This document shows positions 12,719 to 22,648 of a DNA stretch of 64,000 nucleotides, piece after piece. The notes below the pieces were generated by a model. It ran no database searches. It saw nothing but the letters and a program-made list of their open reading frames with translations, and was not told the DNA's origin. Positions within the stretch are counted from its first letter, which is position 1; the number at the start of each line of letters is the position of its first letter. The stretch lies in NCBI GenBank assembly GCA_020746995.1, contig JAGPXD010000002.1, positions 6,014,001-6,078,000 of the forward strand, read 5' to 3'. Source of the DNA: Plectosphaerella cucumerina. Lineage: Eukaryota; Ascomycota; Sordariomycetes; Glomerellales; Plectosphaerellaceae. Made by a program: the position numbers and the translations under genes.

Positions 12719-13750
12719 ATGGCCTCCAAGTACAGGATGCTCTTCCGCTCGCGTGCGGTGACGCACCCGAACCCTGTCGCGCGCAGGCTGTTCCATATCG
12801 CGGACACCAAGAGGACCAACCTCATCATTTCCGCGGACTTTAAGGACTCCCGGAGCCTTCTCCGCTGTGCTGATGGTAAGTACTTCATGAGCAGGTGCTA
12901 TGTTCAACGCTGACCTAGATAGCCCTCGGCCCTTACATTGTTGCGCTGCAGACAAACTCGGCTCTGATCCCGGACTTCAGCGACATCACAGTCAACCATA
13001 TCAAGTCCATCGCTGCCAAGCACAACTTCCTTCTCTACGAGACTCACTACGTCCGCGATGATTCACTTCGTGTCGAGAACTGGGCGGACATCATCGCCGT
13101 GTCCGCGGCAGGAGACACTCTTGCGTCGCTTGTTCAGGCCATCAGCGAGCCTGACTTTGCCTGGCGAGGCAACAGGGCTATTGTCGCGGCCCCAGAGATG
13201 GACGTCAAGAGAGCTGCAGCCATCGGCTTCTTCAGCCATGATTGTGTCGAGGAGGCCCGAGAGAACCCGGCCTACATCATGGGATTTGTCGCCCCTCAGG
13301 GAGCTGTAAGTAACACCCTCTTCTTCCCAGCTCACCTCTTTCCCAAGAGAGATACGTGAAACTTCTACAAAGGCGATTGCTGAATCTGTGAAATAGTACA
13401 ACATGTCTCGAGAGCGACAGGATGCCGGAACCGGCACCTCAGCTGAGGACGAGGATTTTGTTCACCTCACCACCATCGGCCTTGAGCCCATGATCAAGGA
13501 CGACCACCGCCAGCTATACTTTCCCCTCGCCCACGGCGCCGTCAAGGCCGGATCCGACTTTGTTGTTGTCGGCCGCGACGTCTGCGCCTCGATGAACCCC
13601 GTTGCTGCGGCCAGGCGGTGCCGCTTCGAGGCGTGGGACGCGTACGAGTCCAGGCTGCCACCTATCAGGAACGTGTGGGTGAAGAAGTGGGAGTTTGGCT
13701 GGGTCAAGCGGCCTGGATTCGGAGAGGCCGTGATGCAGTACCGCGGTTAA
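12719..13750 (+). CDS. Orotidine 5'-phosphate decarboxylase-like protein, catalytic residues lost
   Basis: Three exons: 12719-12875, 12923-13305 and 13397-13750, with introns 12876-12922 (GTAAGT) and 13306-13396 (GTAAGT). They encode 297 residues. The fold of OMP decarboxylase, the last step of UMP synthesis, is recognisable throughout: an N-terminal HPNPVARRLF segment, TNLIISAD, ALGPYIVALQTN, KHNFLLYE, MGFVAP and the phosphate-loop GSDFVVVGRD. Compared with the yeast enzyme, however, catalytic Lys59 is Gln62, His61 is Asn64, Asp91 is Thr93 and Lys93 is Tyr95; only Asp96 seems kept (Asp98). The GNT segment after that Asp is missing, with about 11 residues deleted. The frame and splice sites are intact, so this looks like a maintained pseudoenzyme rather than a decayed gene. 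It cannot be expected to supply uridine; a true pyrG/URA3 should lie elsewhere in the genome. Confidence 0.85.
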
Positions 13751-13973
13751 GGTGGAGGCCATGTCGAGGATTCTGTTTGTGTTGGAGTATATCGGCAGGG
13801 TGTTTTCATGTGTTTGACTCCTGCTGTATTTGAGGGCCCTGGGTAGCTGCCGACTTTGCAATGGCATCTGAGCATATGAATCACCATGGGGCACTTGATG
13901 ACTGGGTCTGCCCATGCATTCCATGCATCTTGCCATGTTTTCAGTCTGTTGGGCATAGCTTCATGACCAGGCT

Positions 13974-14150
13974 GCAAAAAGCAAAAAGACCCCCTCCGGG
14001 CATCCTGCTATGCAGGAATCCGGAGGGGTAGAAAACCGCCTACCCACAGCAGCTGAGGCGGGCGAGTTTTACTCTGGCCAGAAGGGGAATCGAACCCCCT
14101 CGCCGTGCCAATAATTCGCCAGAATCATTACTACTAAACTGTAGTCGCGT
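13974..14150 (-). ncRNA. Candidate RNA polymerase III transcript with tRNA-like 5' part
   Basis: On the minus strand a perfect B-box (GGTTCGATTCC, 14086-14096) sits in a T-arm-like hairpin with five G on one side. An A-box-like stretch (AGTTTAGTAGT) lies about 40 bases upstream. The rest does not fold as a canonical tRNA: the 3' arm TCTGGCC lacks a 5' partner and no five-pair anticodon stem with a seven-base loop fits. Downstream come a 6-bp hairpin (14036-14041 with 14056-14061), a TTTT at 14032-14035, a strong 9+6-bp hairpin (13991-13999 with 14020-14028; 14003-14008 with 14012-14017) and two T5 runs. It may be a decayed tRNA, a tRNA-derived element or a short structured Pol III RNA. Confidence 0.4.
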
Positions 14151-14160
14151 TGGGACATCG

Positions 14161-14690
14161 ACGGTCTGTAAAAGGTAGAATAATTCGGGGGGTTATAAAG
14201 GAAGGTAGGTACGCGGTGCAGTGTAGTGGTGGATGCACGTGCTCAGGGGCGGCGCCCGCAGCGATGGGTCCACCCCCGGACGGCCCGGGGCTCTTGAGAT
14301 GGCAGCCACACGACGGTGCCTTTAGTGCGGGCACCTGCCAGATTACAGCGCCCGCAGGCCAACTTAACTTCAACTTCAACATCATCACACTCCTTCACCA
14401 ACATGTCCATCCTCGCACTCCAATCTCCCACACCGCTATTAAAAGACCACCTCCCGATCGGAACGCTCTTCCCGCCGTGATCTCCCGTCGATGACACGCA
14501 ACCCTGGTGCCGTCTTGGCTGCCTCCCGACCCGAGGCGTTTAGCATGTTTTGCCCCTCGTCTCTTGCCGTGTCAGGTTGCCCTCCTCGCCTGGGCCTTCC
14601 TCCCCCGTCTCCACGCCTAGACGACTGCTGATAAGCTTAATCGCGATAAACACCAGACCAAACATCATGGCGTGCGAGGGATAGACAGGG
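14161..14690. other. Intergenic: no gene seen
   Basis: About 530 bases between the tRNA-like locus and the MITE-like element. It contains no convincing coding region, and no repeat was found apart from the target-duplication copy that starts at 14691. Confidence 0.5.
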
Positions 14691-14699
14691 GACGGCATG

Positions 14700-14973
14700 G
14701 GCTTTTTGGAAAGTCGCATGACGCCTCGCGAGTGTCGCATGCCAGCTTACATCGGCCACTATTTTCCTCGCGATGGATACCTCCCTGGGTAGCCTTCAAC
14801 TGGTCAATCGACGTAGCAGGTCAATTGCCGTAGCAGTTCAATTGCCGTAGCAGGTCAATCGACGTTGCAGCTCAACCGGCGCAGCAGCTCAACCGACACA
14901 GCAGTCCAATCGACACAGCAGTCCCAGCTGTCATGCGACACTCGCGAGATGTCATGCGATTTACCAAGAAGCC
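14700..14973. mobile_element. MITE-like element with 46-bp terminal inverted repeats
   Basis: A 274-bp non-coding element. The left arm 14700-14745 and the reverse complement of the right arm 14928-14973 match at 40 of 46 positions, right to the outer ends (both begin GGCTT). The element is flanked by a perfect 9-bp direct repeat, GACGGCATG, at 14691-14699 and 14974-14982. Long inverted repeats with a 9-bp target duplication are the hallmark of Mutator-like (MULE) elements, so a non-autonomous MULE-derived MITE is the likeliest identity. There is no transposase. Its centre is a minisatellite. The intact target duplication and fairly similar arms suggest that insertion was not very ancient. 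Confidence 0.7.
14803..14921 (+). repeat. 17-bp minisatellite, seven tandem copies
   Basis: Seven consecutive 17-bp units of the form NTCAATYGMCGYWGCAG start at 14803, 14820, 14837, 14854, 14871, 14888 and 14905. The left four units keep GTAGCAG/GTTGCAG and the right three shift to CAGCAG, so units diverge in a graded way from left to right. The array lies wholly inside the inverted-repeat element. It is not a CRISPR array because there are no spacers. Confidence 0.9.
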
Positions 14974-14982
14974 GACGGCATG

Positions 14983-15355
14983 GGTTGGGGGGACCACCCC
15001 TGGGAGCCCTTTGCGTTTCACCCCGGCTTGCGGTTTCGCCGGACTTGGCGACGGAGGCTGAGGCTGGGCAGGGCACGACTCTCGTCTGCAGCATGTCCTG
15101 ACCCTTGAGCAGCCCGTGCGACTACGACGTGGGAATTTGATATGGTCAAGAGGCTGCCGCTCTTCTCTGCTCTCCGTCTTCATCCCATTCTGTCGCTCTC
15201 CCATCTTCTCTTCTAATCCAAACTAATAGTAATATTCTCCGCGTTGACGTGGCTGTCCCTCATTACGACCCTTTTTACCACCCATCAGCCGGCTGATCTT
15301 TATACCTTTCACTTCAACGACCCGACATCTATTTTGCAGTTAATCTAGTCACAAG
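14983..15355. other. Promoter region of the CHRD gene
   Basis: About 370 bases from the end of the right target duplication to the CHRD start codon. The final 150 are C/T/A-rich and hold the TATA-like box listed separately. No coding region is seen. Confidence 0.55.
15299..15305 (+). promoter_or_regulatory. TATA-like box upstream of the CHRD gene
   Basis: TTTATAC lies about 55 bases before the start codon of the secreted CHRD protein and is followed by a C/T/A-rich stretch, the usual arrangement at fungal start sites. Confidence 0.4.
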
Positions 15356-16129
15356 ATGATCTCCTCAACCTTCTTCTCGGCCCTCATCGCCCTCCCCCTT
15401 GTGGTAGCCGGACCCGTCCCCGTCATCCACCAGGCCGCCGTCGCCGTCCCTCCGCAGGCCGGAGGCGGAGGCCTGGGCCCCTTCGACTTCACCTCGACTT
15501 ACAACCTCGTCGCCACACCGGATCGCGTGCGCAACGCAGAGAGCGCAGAGGCACCGGGCGAAGCCGGCGCCATCGGCTACTACAACTACGGCATCAACAG
15601 CGAGCTCGACGTTATCTGCTGGTATGCTCCCTCCCTCCTTCCCCCTACCCCCTCCCCTGACCTAACTGACATCCCCAGGAACATCACGCTCATGGGTGTT
15701 ACGGGCCCCTATGACTCCCCCGCCCTGACGGCAACACACATCCACGAAGCCGCAGAGGGCACCGCCGGTCCCCCACGCATTGCCTTCCCCAACCCCGAGC
15801 CCGCCGACTCGGGACCCGAGGTCGTCAAGCGCACGGCAGGCTGCTTCAAGGGACCTTTCGTCACCGGCATCCAGGGCGCTGACGGCACTGATACCGGCGC
15901 CGGCTTTACCCTCAAGCAGATCGAGGCCAACCCCGCCGGCTTCTTCACCGACTCGCACACTGTTGTTTCTGTCGCGGGCGTTGTCCGGGCTCAGCTGCAG
16001 GCCAACGCGCCGGGGGCTGTTGCCGGCGCCGCTCCCGGGGTTGTTGTCCAGCCTGGTCAGGCTGCTAGGACGTGTACCACGCAGGTCATCCAGCTCGGCC
16101 CGCCGCTCACTGTTGTGTGCCTGAACTAA
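15356..16129 (+). CDS. Secreted CHRD-domain protein
   Basis: Two exons, 15356-15621 and 15679-16129, with intron 15622-15678 (GTATGC donor, CTAAC-type branch, CCCCAG acceptor) give 238 residues. Residues 1-18 form a signal peptide (MISSTFFSALIALPLVVAG). The middle and C-terminal parts follow the CHRD (chordin-type) pattern: ITLMGVTGPYDSPALTATHIHEA, then AGPPRIAFPNP, and later a Phe/Tyr-rich core ending in VVSVAGVVRAQL. CHRD proteins in fungi are small secreted or wall-associated proteins of unclear function. The intron is 57 nt, a multiple of three, and free of stop codons, so a retained-intron form would simply be 19 residues longer; the splice is preferred because it joins VICW to NITLMG within the domain. 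It is convergent with the oxidoreductase gene downstream. Confidence 0.85.
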   Translation: MISSTFFSALIALPLVVAGPVPVIHQAAVAVPPQAGGGGLGPFDFTSTYNLVATPDRVRNAESAEAPGEAGAIGYYNYGINSELDVICWYAPSLLPPTPSPDLTDIPRNITLMGVTGPYDSPALTATHIHEAAEGTAGPPRIAFPNPEPADSGPEVVKRTAGCFKGPFVTGIQGADGTDTGAGFTLKQIEANPAGFFTDSHTVVSVAGVVRAQLQANAPGAVAGAAPGVVVQPGQAARTCTTQVIQLGPPLTVVCLN

Positions 16130-16436
16130 GGGGGTTGATACTTAGACATAGATAGACTGCAAGATATACACTTGGTCGATTGTCTTCCGTGAGTTGGCTG
16201 TAAATTAGGTTGATGACCACTTACATGCAAGCCCAGTCCTGTCTGGAATATGCAAACGGCCTCCAGCCAAGTCATTGGTGCGATGGACTGGCCGTATATC
16301 ACCACCTTCACCTCTGTCTCGCCTTGGAGGGAGGGACACAGGTCTTGCAAGTATTCCACGATCAAATTGAGCTTCTAAGAAAATTGACACAGTACTATAC
16401 AATACCAAGCGGAGAGTTTCACCACCACATGCACCC
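16130..16436. other. Convergent intergenic spacer
   Basis: Roughly 300 bases shared by the 3' ends of the CHRD and oxidoreductase genes. No coding potential or hairpin of note. Confidence 0.55.
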
Positions 16437-17603
16437 CTACTCAGCCTCCCCATCAACCTTCACCACAACCTTCCCCTTCGCATGCCCCCCCGCCATAACC
16501 TCATACGCCTTCACCGCATCCTCCATCCCAAACTCACTGCCCACAACAACCCTCACCTCCCCCCTCCCCACCATCCCCATCACATCCTCCATCTCCTCCA
16601 CGCTCGCCCCCATCACAGTAACCGTCGTCCACTTCCTCCCCGTGCCCCCAAGCCACTCCGCCCTCGGCCACAGCGCATTCGCCTGACTGACCAGAAATGA
16701 ACCCACAAGCGCCGGCAGCGAGTGCCTCGCCGGCTTGAGCCCGATAGCCGCATACGTCCCCTCGGGCTTCAAGAACCCCCCGCAACGGACGTATAACTCC
16801 TGAATCCCAATAGCGTCAATAACCACGTCAAACGGCTTCCCGCCATATCGCGCCGTCAGCTCCGCGTGAAGAGGGGAGTATGCCCCTCGGTCGAGGACCT
16901 ACAAACGTGTCAGCCATACTCCAGAAGTTAGTCCGGGAAAACGAACCTCATCAGCCCCCAGCCCCTTGACCAACTCGACATTCCCCCCAGAACAAACACC
17001 CACGACAAACCCTCCAGGCCCAACAGCTCTCCTCACCATCTGAATCGCCAAACTCCCAATTCCCCCCGCCGCAGCATTAACAAGCACCCGTCCCCCTTCC
17101 CTGACCTCTCCCGCCCTAACAAGAGCCCTCGCACACAATCCCGCAAGTAACACCGCCCCCGCCTCCCGCAGCCCAACGCCCGCGGGCACTGGCACAGCAT
17201 ACTTCGCCGGAAAAGCGACATACTCCTTCAACGCCCCCTCGCCCGTAGGCCAAGTATACGCCACCGGTAAAAACGCCGCAATCCGATCCCCGACCTTGAA
17301 CCGCGCCCCCGTCCCGTCCGGTGCCCATCTGTCGACAACAACGCCCGACAAATCAAGCTCCGGCACCGCCGTCTTGGCCCTCGCAAAGGCCGGGAGGAGC
17401 GCGACGTGGAATAATCCCCCTGGATTAAGCGCCGCATACGCCGTGCGCACGAGGATCCATTCCTCCGGGTTTGGCGCGTCTTTTGGCAGGGGAAGCGCGG
17501 GGGGTAAAGTCGGGGTCTTCCGTGCCGGGTCGAGAAACAGAACGTCAGCAGGCGGGCCGCGGGATGTAAAAGTCCATGCTCGTGATGTAGAAGGTGGCGC
17601 CAT
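16437..17603 (-). CDS. Medium-chain dehydrogenase/reductase, zinc-free quinone-oxidoreductase-like
   Basis: Exons 16947-17603 and 16437-16898, with intron 16899-16946 (GTTCGT donor, GCTGAC branch, TTGTAG acceptor), encode 372 residues. The first ATG is 17603 (ACACCATGG context); the frame extends further only through a TTG. The N-terminal GroES-like half contains ELDLSGVVVD and FKVGDRIAAFLP. The nucleotide-binding half has the Rossmann motif AAAGGIGSLAIQM at about residues 190-202, followed by a PFDVVIDAIG strand. The structural and catalytic zinc Cys residues of classical alcohol dehydrogenases are absent, which places it with NADPH-dependent quinone/enone reductases (RTN4IP1-like). The substrate cannot be inferred. 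No neighbouring biosynthetic genes are present. Confidence 0.87.
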
Positions 17604-18079
17604 GGTGTAAAGTGATGAATGAAGTAAGGTAACCAAAGAACATCTTTCTCATCTGGACATCACCGACATGTTATACCTTACTTCATCCCCCCTTCCCCAA
17701 CTAGACCGTCCCCGGAAATGCCAAGCATCGTGGCGCGCCGACAGCTGAACCACCCTCACCGACACCCAACGAGGATGCCCCGAAAGCTGCAGCCTGAAAA
17801 CGCCAGCCCTCGTATCCCCTCCCTCCATACCGGGCTTGGGGGCAACGTGTCCTCCAACATGTCAGCTCGGGACAATTCATGCGCCTCAGGCGGTGTGCTG
17901 CAAAGTAGATGGCTATACATAAAATGGCATGCTAGATAGGAGTGGTATCAATCCAAGGAAAATGCAAAAACCCGACACGTGGGCCGGGTATCTAATGCAC
18001 CATGACTGGGCTCGCTGCGATCCTTCGGGGTATCAGAATACAGACGTAAAACATGCTGTGCAGTAGTGCCGCTCTCTCT
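17604..18079. other. Intergenic: oxidoreductase promoter and P4-ATPase 3' side
   Basis: About 475 bases. Nothing beyond expected promoter and terminator sequence is recognised. Confidence 0.55.
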
Positions 18080-21000
18080 TCACGCCTCGGCCTCGCCCTC
18101 GTCCTCGACCTTCGCCGCCTTCTTCGCTTCCTTCGCCGCCTGCTTCTCCTCCTTCCTCTCCTTGCGCTCCATGCGCTGCAGCAGGTCCACGTCTCCCGCA
18201 AAATACACGCGCCGCAACGCGCTGACCAGCAGCTCTAGCACGATGCACGCCGCCAGGATCACCAGGCACGTCGCCCAGAAGTTCAATGTGTGCCCAAAGT
18301 TGTCAATGAACGCGCGACGGATTTGGTAGATGCGGAACTCGGGCGTGAACGCGCCCGCCAGCAACAGGTTCCACATGTACCAGAGGAATATGGATATGGT
18401 CGCGCCCAGCAGTGAGATGATGGTCTTGGAGTGCATCTCCAGGGCACTAAAGTCATGTCAGTAATGGTCCCATATCCCTAGCAGTCAGATTACTCACAGC
18501 AGCTTGATGTTGATAAACACGACAATGACGTTGAACGGCACCGTGCCCATGGCGTACAGCGAATTGTCCTGGTCGAACGGAAGTCGCTCATAGACCCCTT
18601 GCATGAAGTAGTAGATGATGAGCGACTCAACAATGCCGATCACCGTCCACCCAACGTACAGCCGCAGGTTCATGGCTCCGTTGCGGTGGCCAAACGTGTA
18701 CAGCTCCGGGTACTCGAGCAGTGTCTTAGCGCTGAGGTCGCGGTCGAAGCCACCCAGGAAGATGACGGGGAGCGAGGTGAAGGCCGAGTTAAAGACGGTC
18801 AAGCTCCAGTTCTCGTATAGCGACGTGCCCGAGTATCCGTTGAGGCGCTGGTAGTAGGCCTGCGGCAGGAAGAAGACGACCTCCTTCCAGAAGGTCGCCA
18901 GGATGTACTTGCCGGTGCGCAGGTAGTTCCAGCGGCCGTGGACGAAGAGTAGGCGCTGGAGGAAGCGGAACTGCGCGATCGAGTAGTCGGCGATGCGAGC
19001 CGCCTGCAGACCCTCGCGGCCCGAGATGCCCACGCCGACATGCGACGCCTGGATCATGCCAATGTCGTTGGACCCATCGCCAATGGCCAGTGTCAGCGAC
19101 GACGGCACCTGCCTCCGGATGCGCTTGACGAGGTTGGCCTTTTGCGACGGCGACGCCCGGCAGCAAATAACCGAGTCAACGCGGCCCGCCAGCTCGTAGA
19201 ACACATCCGAGAGTGCCTCGTCACCGTCAATGACGCCCAGCGTCTGCCCGTCCACCACGACGACCGTGTGCGGAAGCATGCCGCGCGCCACCTCGGTCAG
19301 CGTCGTCGCCATCTTCTCGTCCAGGCGCCCATCACCGACAGAGGCATCTAGGATGAAGACCTCCGAGTACGGCTTGCAAAGCCGGGCAGAGTGCGCAATG
19401 TTGATGGCCGTCTCGCGCTTGTCGCCCGTCAGCATCCACACCTTGATGCTGGCCCGGTGGAGCTTTTCAATAGTGTCCGGCACGCCCTCCTGCAGCTTGT
19501 CCTCGATGGCCGTGGCCCCGGCCAGGTCGAACTTCTCCTCAATCAGCTCGCCGGCGGCCTCCATCTTCTCCTGCCTGTTATCGATACTCGTCGACGCGTC
19601 GGCGTAGATCCGCCGCCACGACTCGTACTCCTCCTCGCCCAAGTACCTGTAGCCGTAAAGTAGCGTGCGCAGGCCGTCGCGTGCAAAGTCGTCAATGTGC
19701 TGGAAGCAGCGCTCGAACACGGTACTCTCGCTAGTAGCGGCCGACTCGTCCACCAGCCCGTCGAGCGCCGCCTCGTGGCTCGAAAACGCCATGCTATGAC
19801 GCGGCGACAGCGGGCTGCGCAGCGTCATATCCATGGGAGACGCCAGGTCGCCGTCCTCGTCCTCCTCGCGAGGCGTCCAAGCCGCACTGGGCTCAACCAT
19901 GATACTATCACGCCTAAGCTCGTCCATGGACATGCGGTAGCTATCGCCGCGCTTAGCGGTGGGTCTCTTAGACAGCGACGGGCGCGGGAGGGCGAAGCTG
20001 TTGCGTGGGCTGCCAAGGCTCATGCGCTGCCTCTCCTGCTCCATGCTGCGGCGGTGGCGGGCCTTCTCCTCCACGGCGCTCAGCTTCTCCTGGGCAACGT
20101 GGGCCAGCTTGAGCCGCGGCATGATGATGCTGTCGGCGCCCTTGCAGAAGACGCAGATACGGCCATCGGGCATGCGGATGACAATGGACATGCGCTTCCG
20201 CTTGCTGGTGAAGTCGATGACCTCGAGGACGGTGTACTCCTCTCGGACCGTGGTGCCGTCGGGCCCGGGGAGCTGAAGGATGATTTTCTGGTTCGGCCGG
20301 TCGATCATGATGTAGCCTAGGTCTCTGGCGGCCTCGACCAGCGCGTGCTCGTCAGGCGAGGCGGCCTGGTATTCGATCCGCCCCTTTTCGTCCGTCTCGG
20401 GAATGCAAGTGTGACACAGGGCCAGACACAGGAGGAAGTGCTTTGCCTTCTTAGAGAATGCCGTGTTAGGCCTGCGCCGGAGGTAGTCGAGGAGGTCTTC
20501 CGTCTTGAGTTCGGGCTCCGGCGCGGCAGCATCGCCGGGGTTATGAGTGGCCTTCCACCGCGCCGATGACATGGACGGACGCCCCGCGTCGGAAGCGGCG
20601 TCATGCTTCTTGGACGACTGCTTGCTCTTCCCCTTGCGCTTCTTGCGGGCCATGTCGATGAGGCGCTGCTTGGCGGCCTCGTCGCGCTCAACGTCCATGT
20701 CGTGCAGCCAGGCGGTGCCGGCGACGCTCATCTTGCGGAAGCGCATGACGTTCTCGGTCAGGGTGCCAGTCTTGTCGGAGAAGACGTAGTTGACTTGACC
20801 GAGATCTTCAAGGATAGTGGTTGTGTTGGCCACCATGGGGGTGTTGGAGACAGGGTCGTACATCTCGACGTCACCCATGAGGTAGAACTGGATGACCTTG
20901 ATGATCTCGAGACTGATGTAGAGGGACAGAGGGATGAGGGTGTTGAACATGATAATAAAGGCGATGAGGACCTCCTTCACGGAGAGGGTGGTGCCGCCGA

Positions 21001-22648
21001 GATACCAGGACAGCTGCTCCATGGGGTCGCGCCAGATGAAGTAGCCGGCAGTGAGACCGCCGCTGAGCGCCAGGACGACGAAGACGAGCCAGAGGATACA
21101 CTTATTAGCCACCGACTGCATGGCGGGCGCCTTTGCGTGCACGTGCTTGTGGGCGTTCATGCGGATCTTGCACTCTTCGCCCGTATTGACGACGAGGCCG
21201 ATCGTCTCGGAGGTGTTGCGGATGGTGGAGCCACGGTACACGATGTTGCTGAGGGACAGGGGGGCAGTCTCGTCGCCGAGCTGGACACGGCCGTCGTAGC
21301 GGTAGAGGTCGAGATTGGGGTCTTCTGACACGATGACAGCATCGCAGGCGCGTAGACCCTCCATGGTGCGGCAGGGCCCAGCCAGTGTAGGGCATGCGCG
21401 CTTGGCCTTGAGGTTGGTCTCGCCATCGAGGGCCATGGTCTCGACGTAGGCGACGCTGTCGGGGTTGGTGGCGTGCAGGATGATCACGTCGGCGGGCACA
21501 GCCTCGTCGCGGCGCAGACGGATGATGTCGCCGACCTTGACCTCCTGCCACTGCACGGTCGTCCAGTCGCCATCATCTGAGACGGAGGATGGCTCGGCGC
21601 CCATATCCTCGAGGGGCATGTCGCCGTTCCCCTGGCCTGCCTCGGCCTGCTTGCGCGCACGTCGCCATGCGCGGCCGGCCCTCTTGAGGCTGGGCCCGAG
21701 CACCGTAACCTCGCTCTTGTTGTCGGCCTTGTCGAGCATATAGCGGCGGTAGTCGTCGTAGCCCTCCTTCATCATGGACAGGGCGACAAAGGCCGCCAGG
21801 GGGGCAAGGGTGGTCCAGCGGCCGGTGGTGCTAAGGCCAGGGATCATCTGCATGATAGCAATGGCCAAAAAGTATGCGTTTCCGAGCTTGCTAAACTGGA
21901 AAAAGAGCTGTTTGGGCAAAAAGTCCCAGACGGTGTAACGACTGGAGCGAATGACATTGCCAATGTAGGGTTTATGGGACCGCTCGTCAGTGAGCAGGTC
22001 ACCGCGGGCCCGGCTGGTGGCCAGCGGTATGTGTCGGCCATCGCGGCTTGGTGGTAATGGTTTTTGGCGGAGAATAGTCTCGATAACGATCTTGTTGTAT
22101 AGGCGGCCGGCCTGCTTGAGGACAGCATCTTTGCGGTCGAGAAGCTGTACGCGCTTGCTGCGCTTGGGTCTGTATAGAGGCATGGCGGACTTTGGGTCTG
22201 GGTCTGGCGATGCGCGGTCCATTTGGCTGTCGCCGTGGGCGCCGGGCCGAGAGGCGGCGCCGTCGTGGTGGGCGGACATGCCGGCGAGTTGTCGGCTAGA
22301 GCGAGAGGTGGATGGTCGGTAGCGATCGTCGGCCGAGTCTATGGTGTAGAGCTCGGGGTCCTGGAGTCGTTCGCGCAGCGCTGTGTGGTCTCGGGAGCTG
22401 GCGTGGGCGAGGACTCGATCCTTGTCGGCGGCCGGATGCGCCGGCCTTTCTGCCCGGGGTGTCACCGGCAGGTCTGCATGCTCCGAGGGTTGGGTGCGGC
22501 TTCGAGCGTCGTGAGGATTGATGCTTTCCGGGCCCGCGGAGTGGTGTTGGGCGCCGTCCTGGGAACCGTCGTACGTATGTTGTCGGGAGGAGGAGGGACG
22601 GGAAGAGGACGGGCTGGAGGAGCTGGAGGTTTGGGGACGACGGGACAT
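18080..22648 (-). CDS. DNF3: P4-type ATPase, phospholipid flippase of the Dnf3 class
   Basis: Exon 1 is 18498-22648 and exon 2 is 18080-18446, with intron 18447-18497 (GTGAGT donor), giving about 1505 residues. The protein moves phospholipids to the cytosolic leaflet of Golgi/plasma membranes. Residues 1-200 are a Ser-rich disordered extension. Then come the P4 N-terminal motif PYIGNVIRSSRYTVWDFLPK, the actuator motif DGETNLK, the membrane motif PLSLYISLEIIKVIQF, the phosphorylation site DKTGTLTENVM at about residue 620, KGADS in the nucleotide domain and the hinge GDGSNDIGMIQ at about residue 1185. The last membrane spans are in exon 2, followed by a Lys/Glu-rich tail. IQMIPGLSTTGRWTT and EGYDDYRRYMLDK are typical of Dnf3 rather than Dnf1/2 or Drs2. 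All catalytic residues are present. Confidence 0.93.

Noticed and set aside
14075..14150. Confident tRNA gene call
   Set aside because: B-box and T-arm are good, but acceptor and anticodon stems cannot be built, so it is listed only as a candidate Pol III transcript.
14803..14921. CRISPR-like array
   Set aside because: Units are contiguous without spacers and vary gradually; this is a minisatellite, and the DNA is eukaryotic.
16437..17603. Secondary-metabolite cluster around the MDR oxidoreductase or the aldo-keto reductase
   Set aside because: No polyketide synthase, peptide synthetase, terpene cyclase or P450 gene is seen anywhere in the window.
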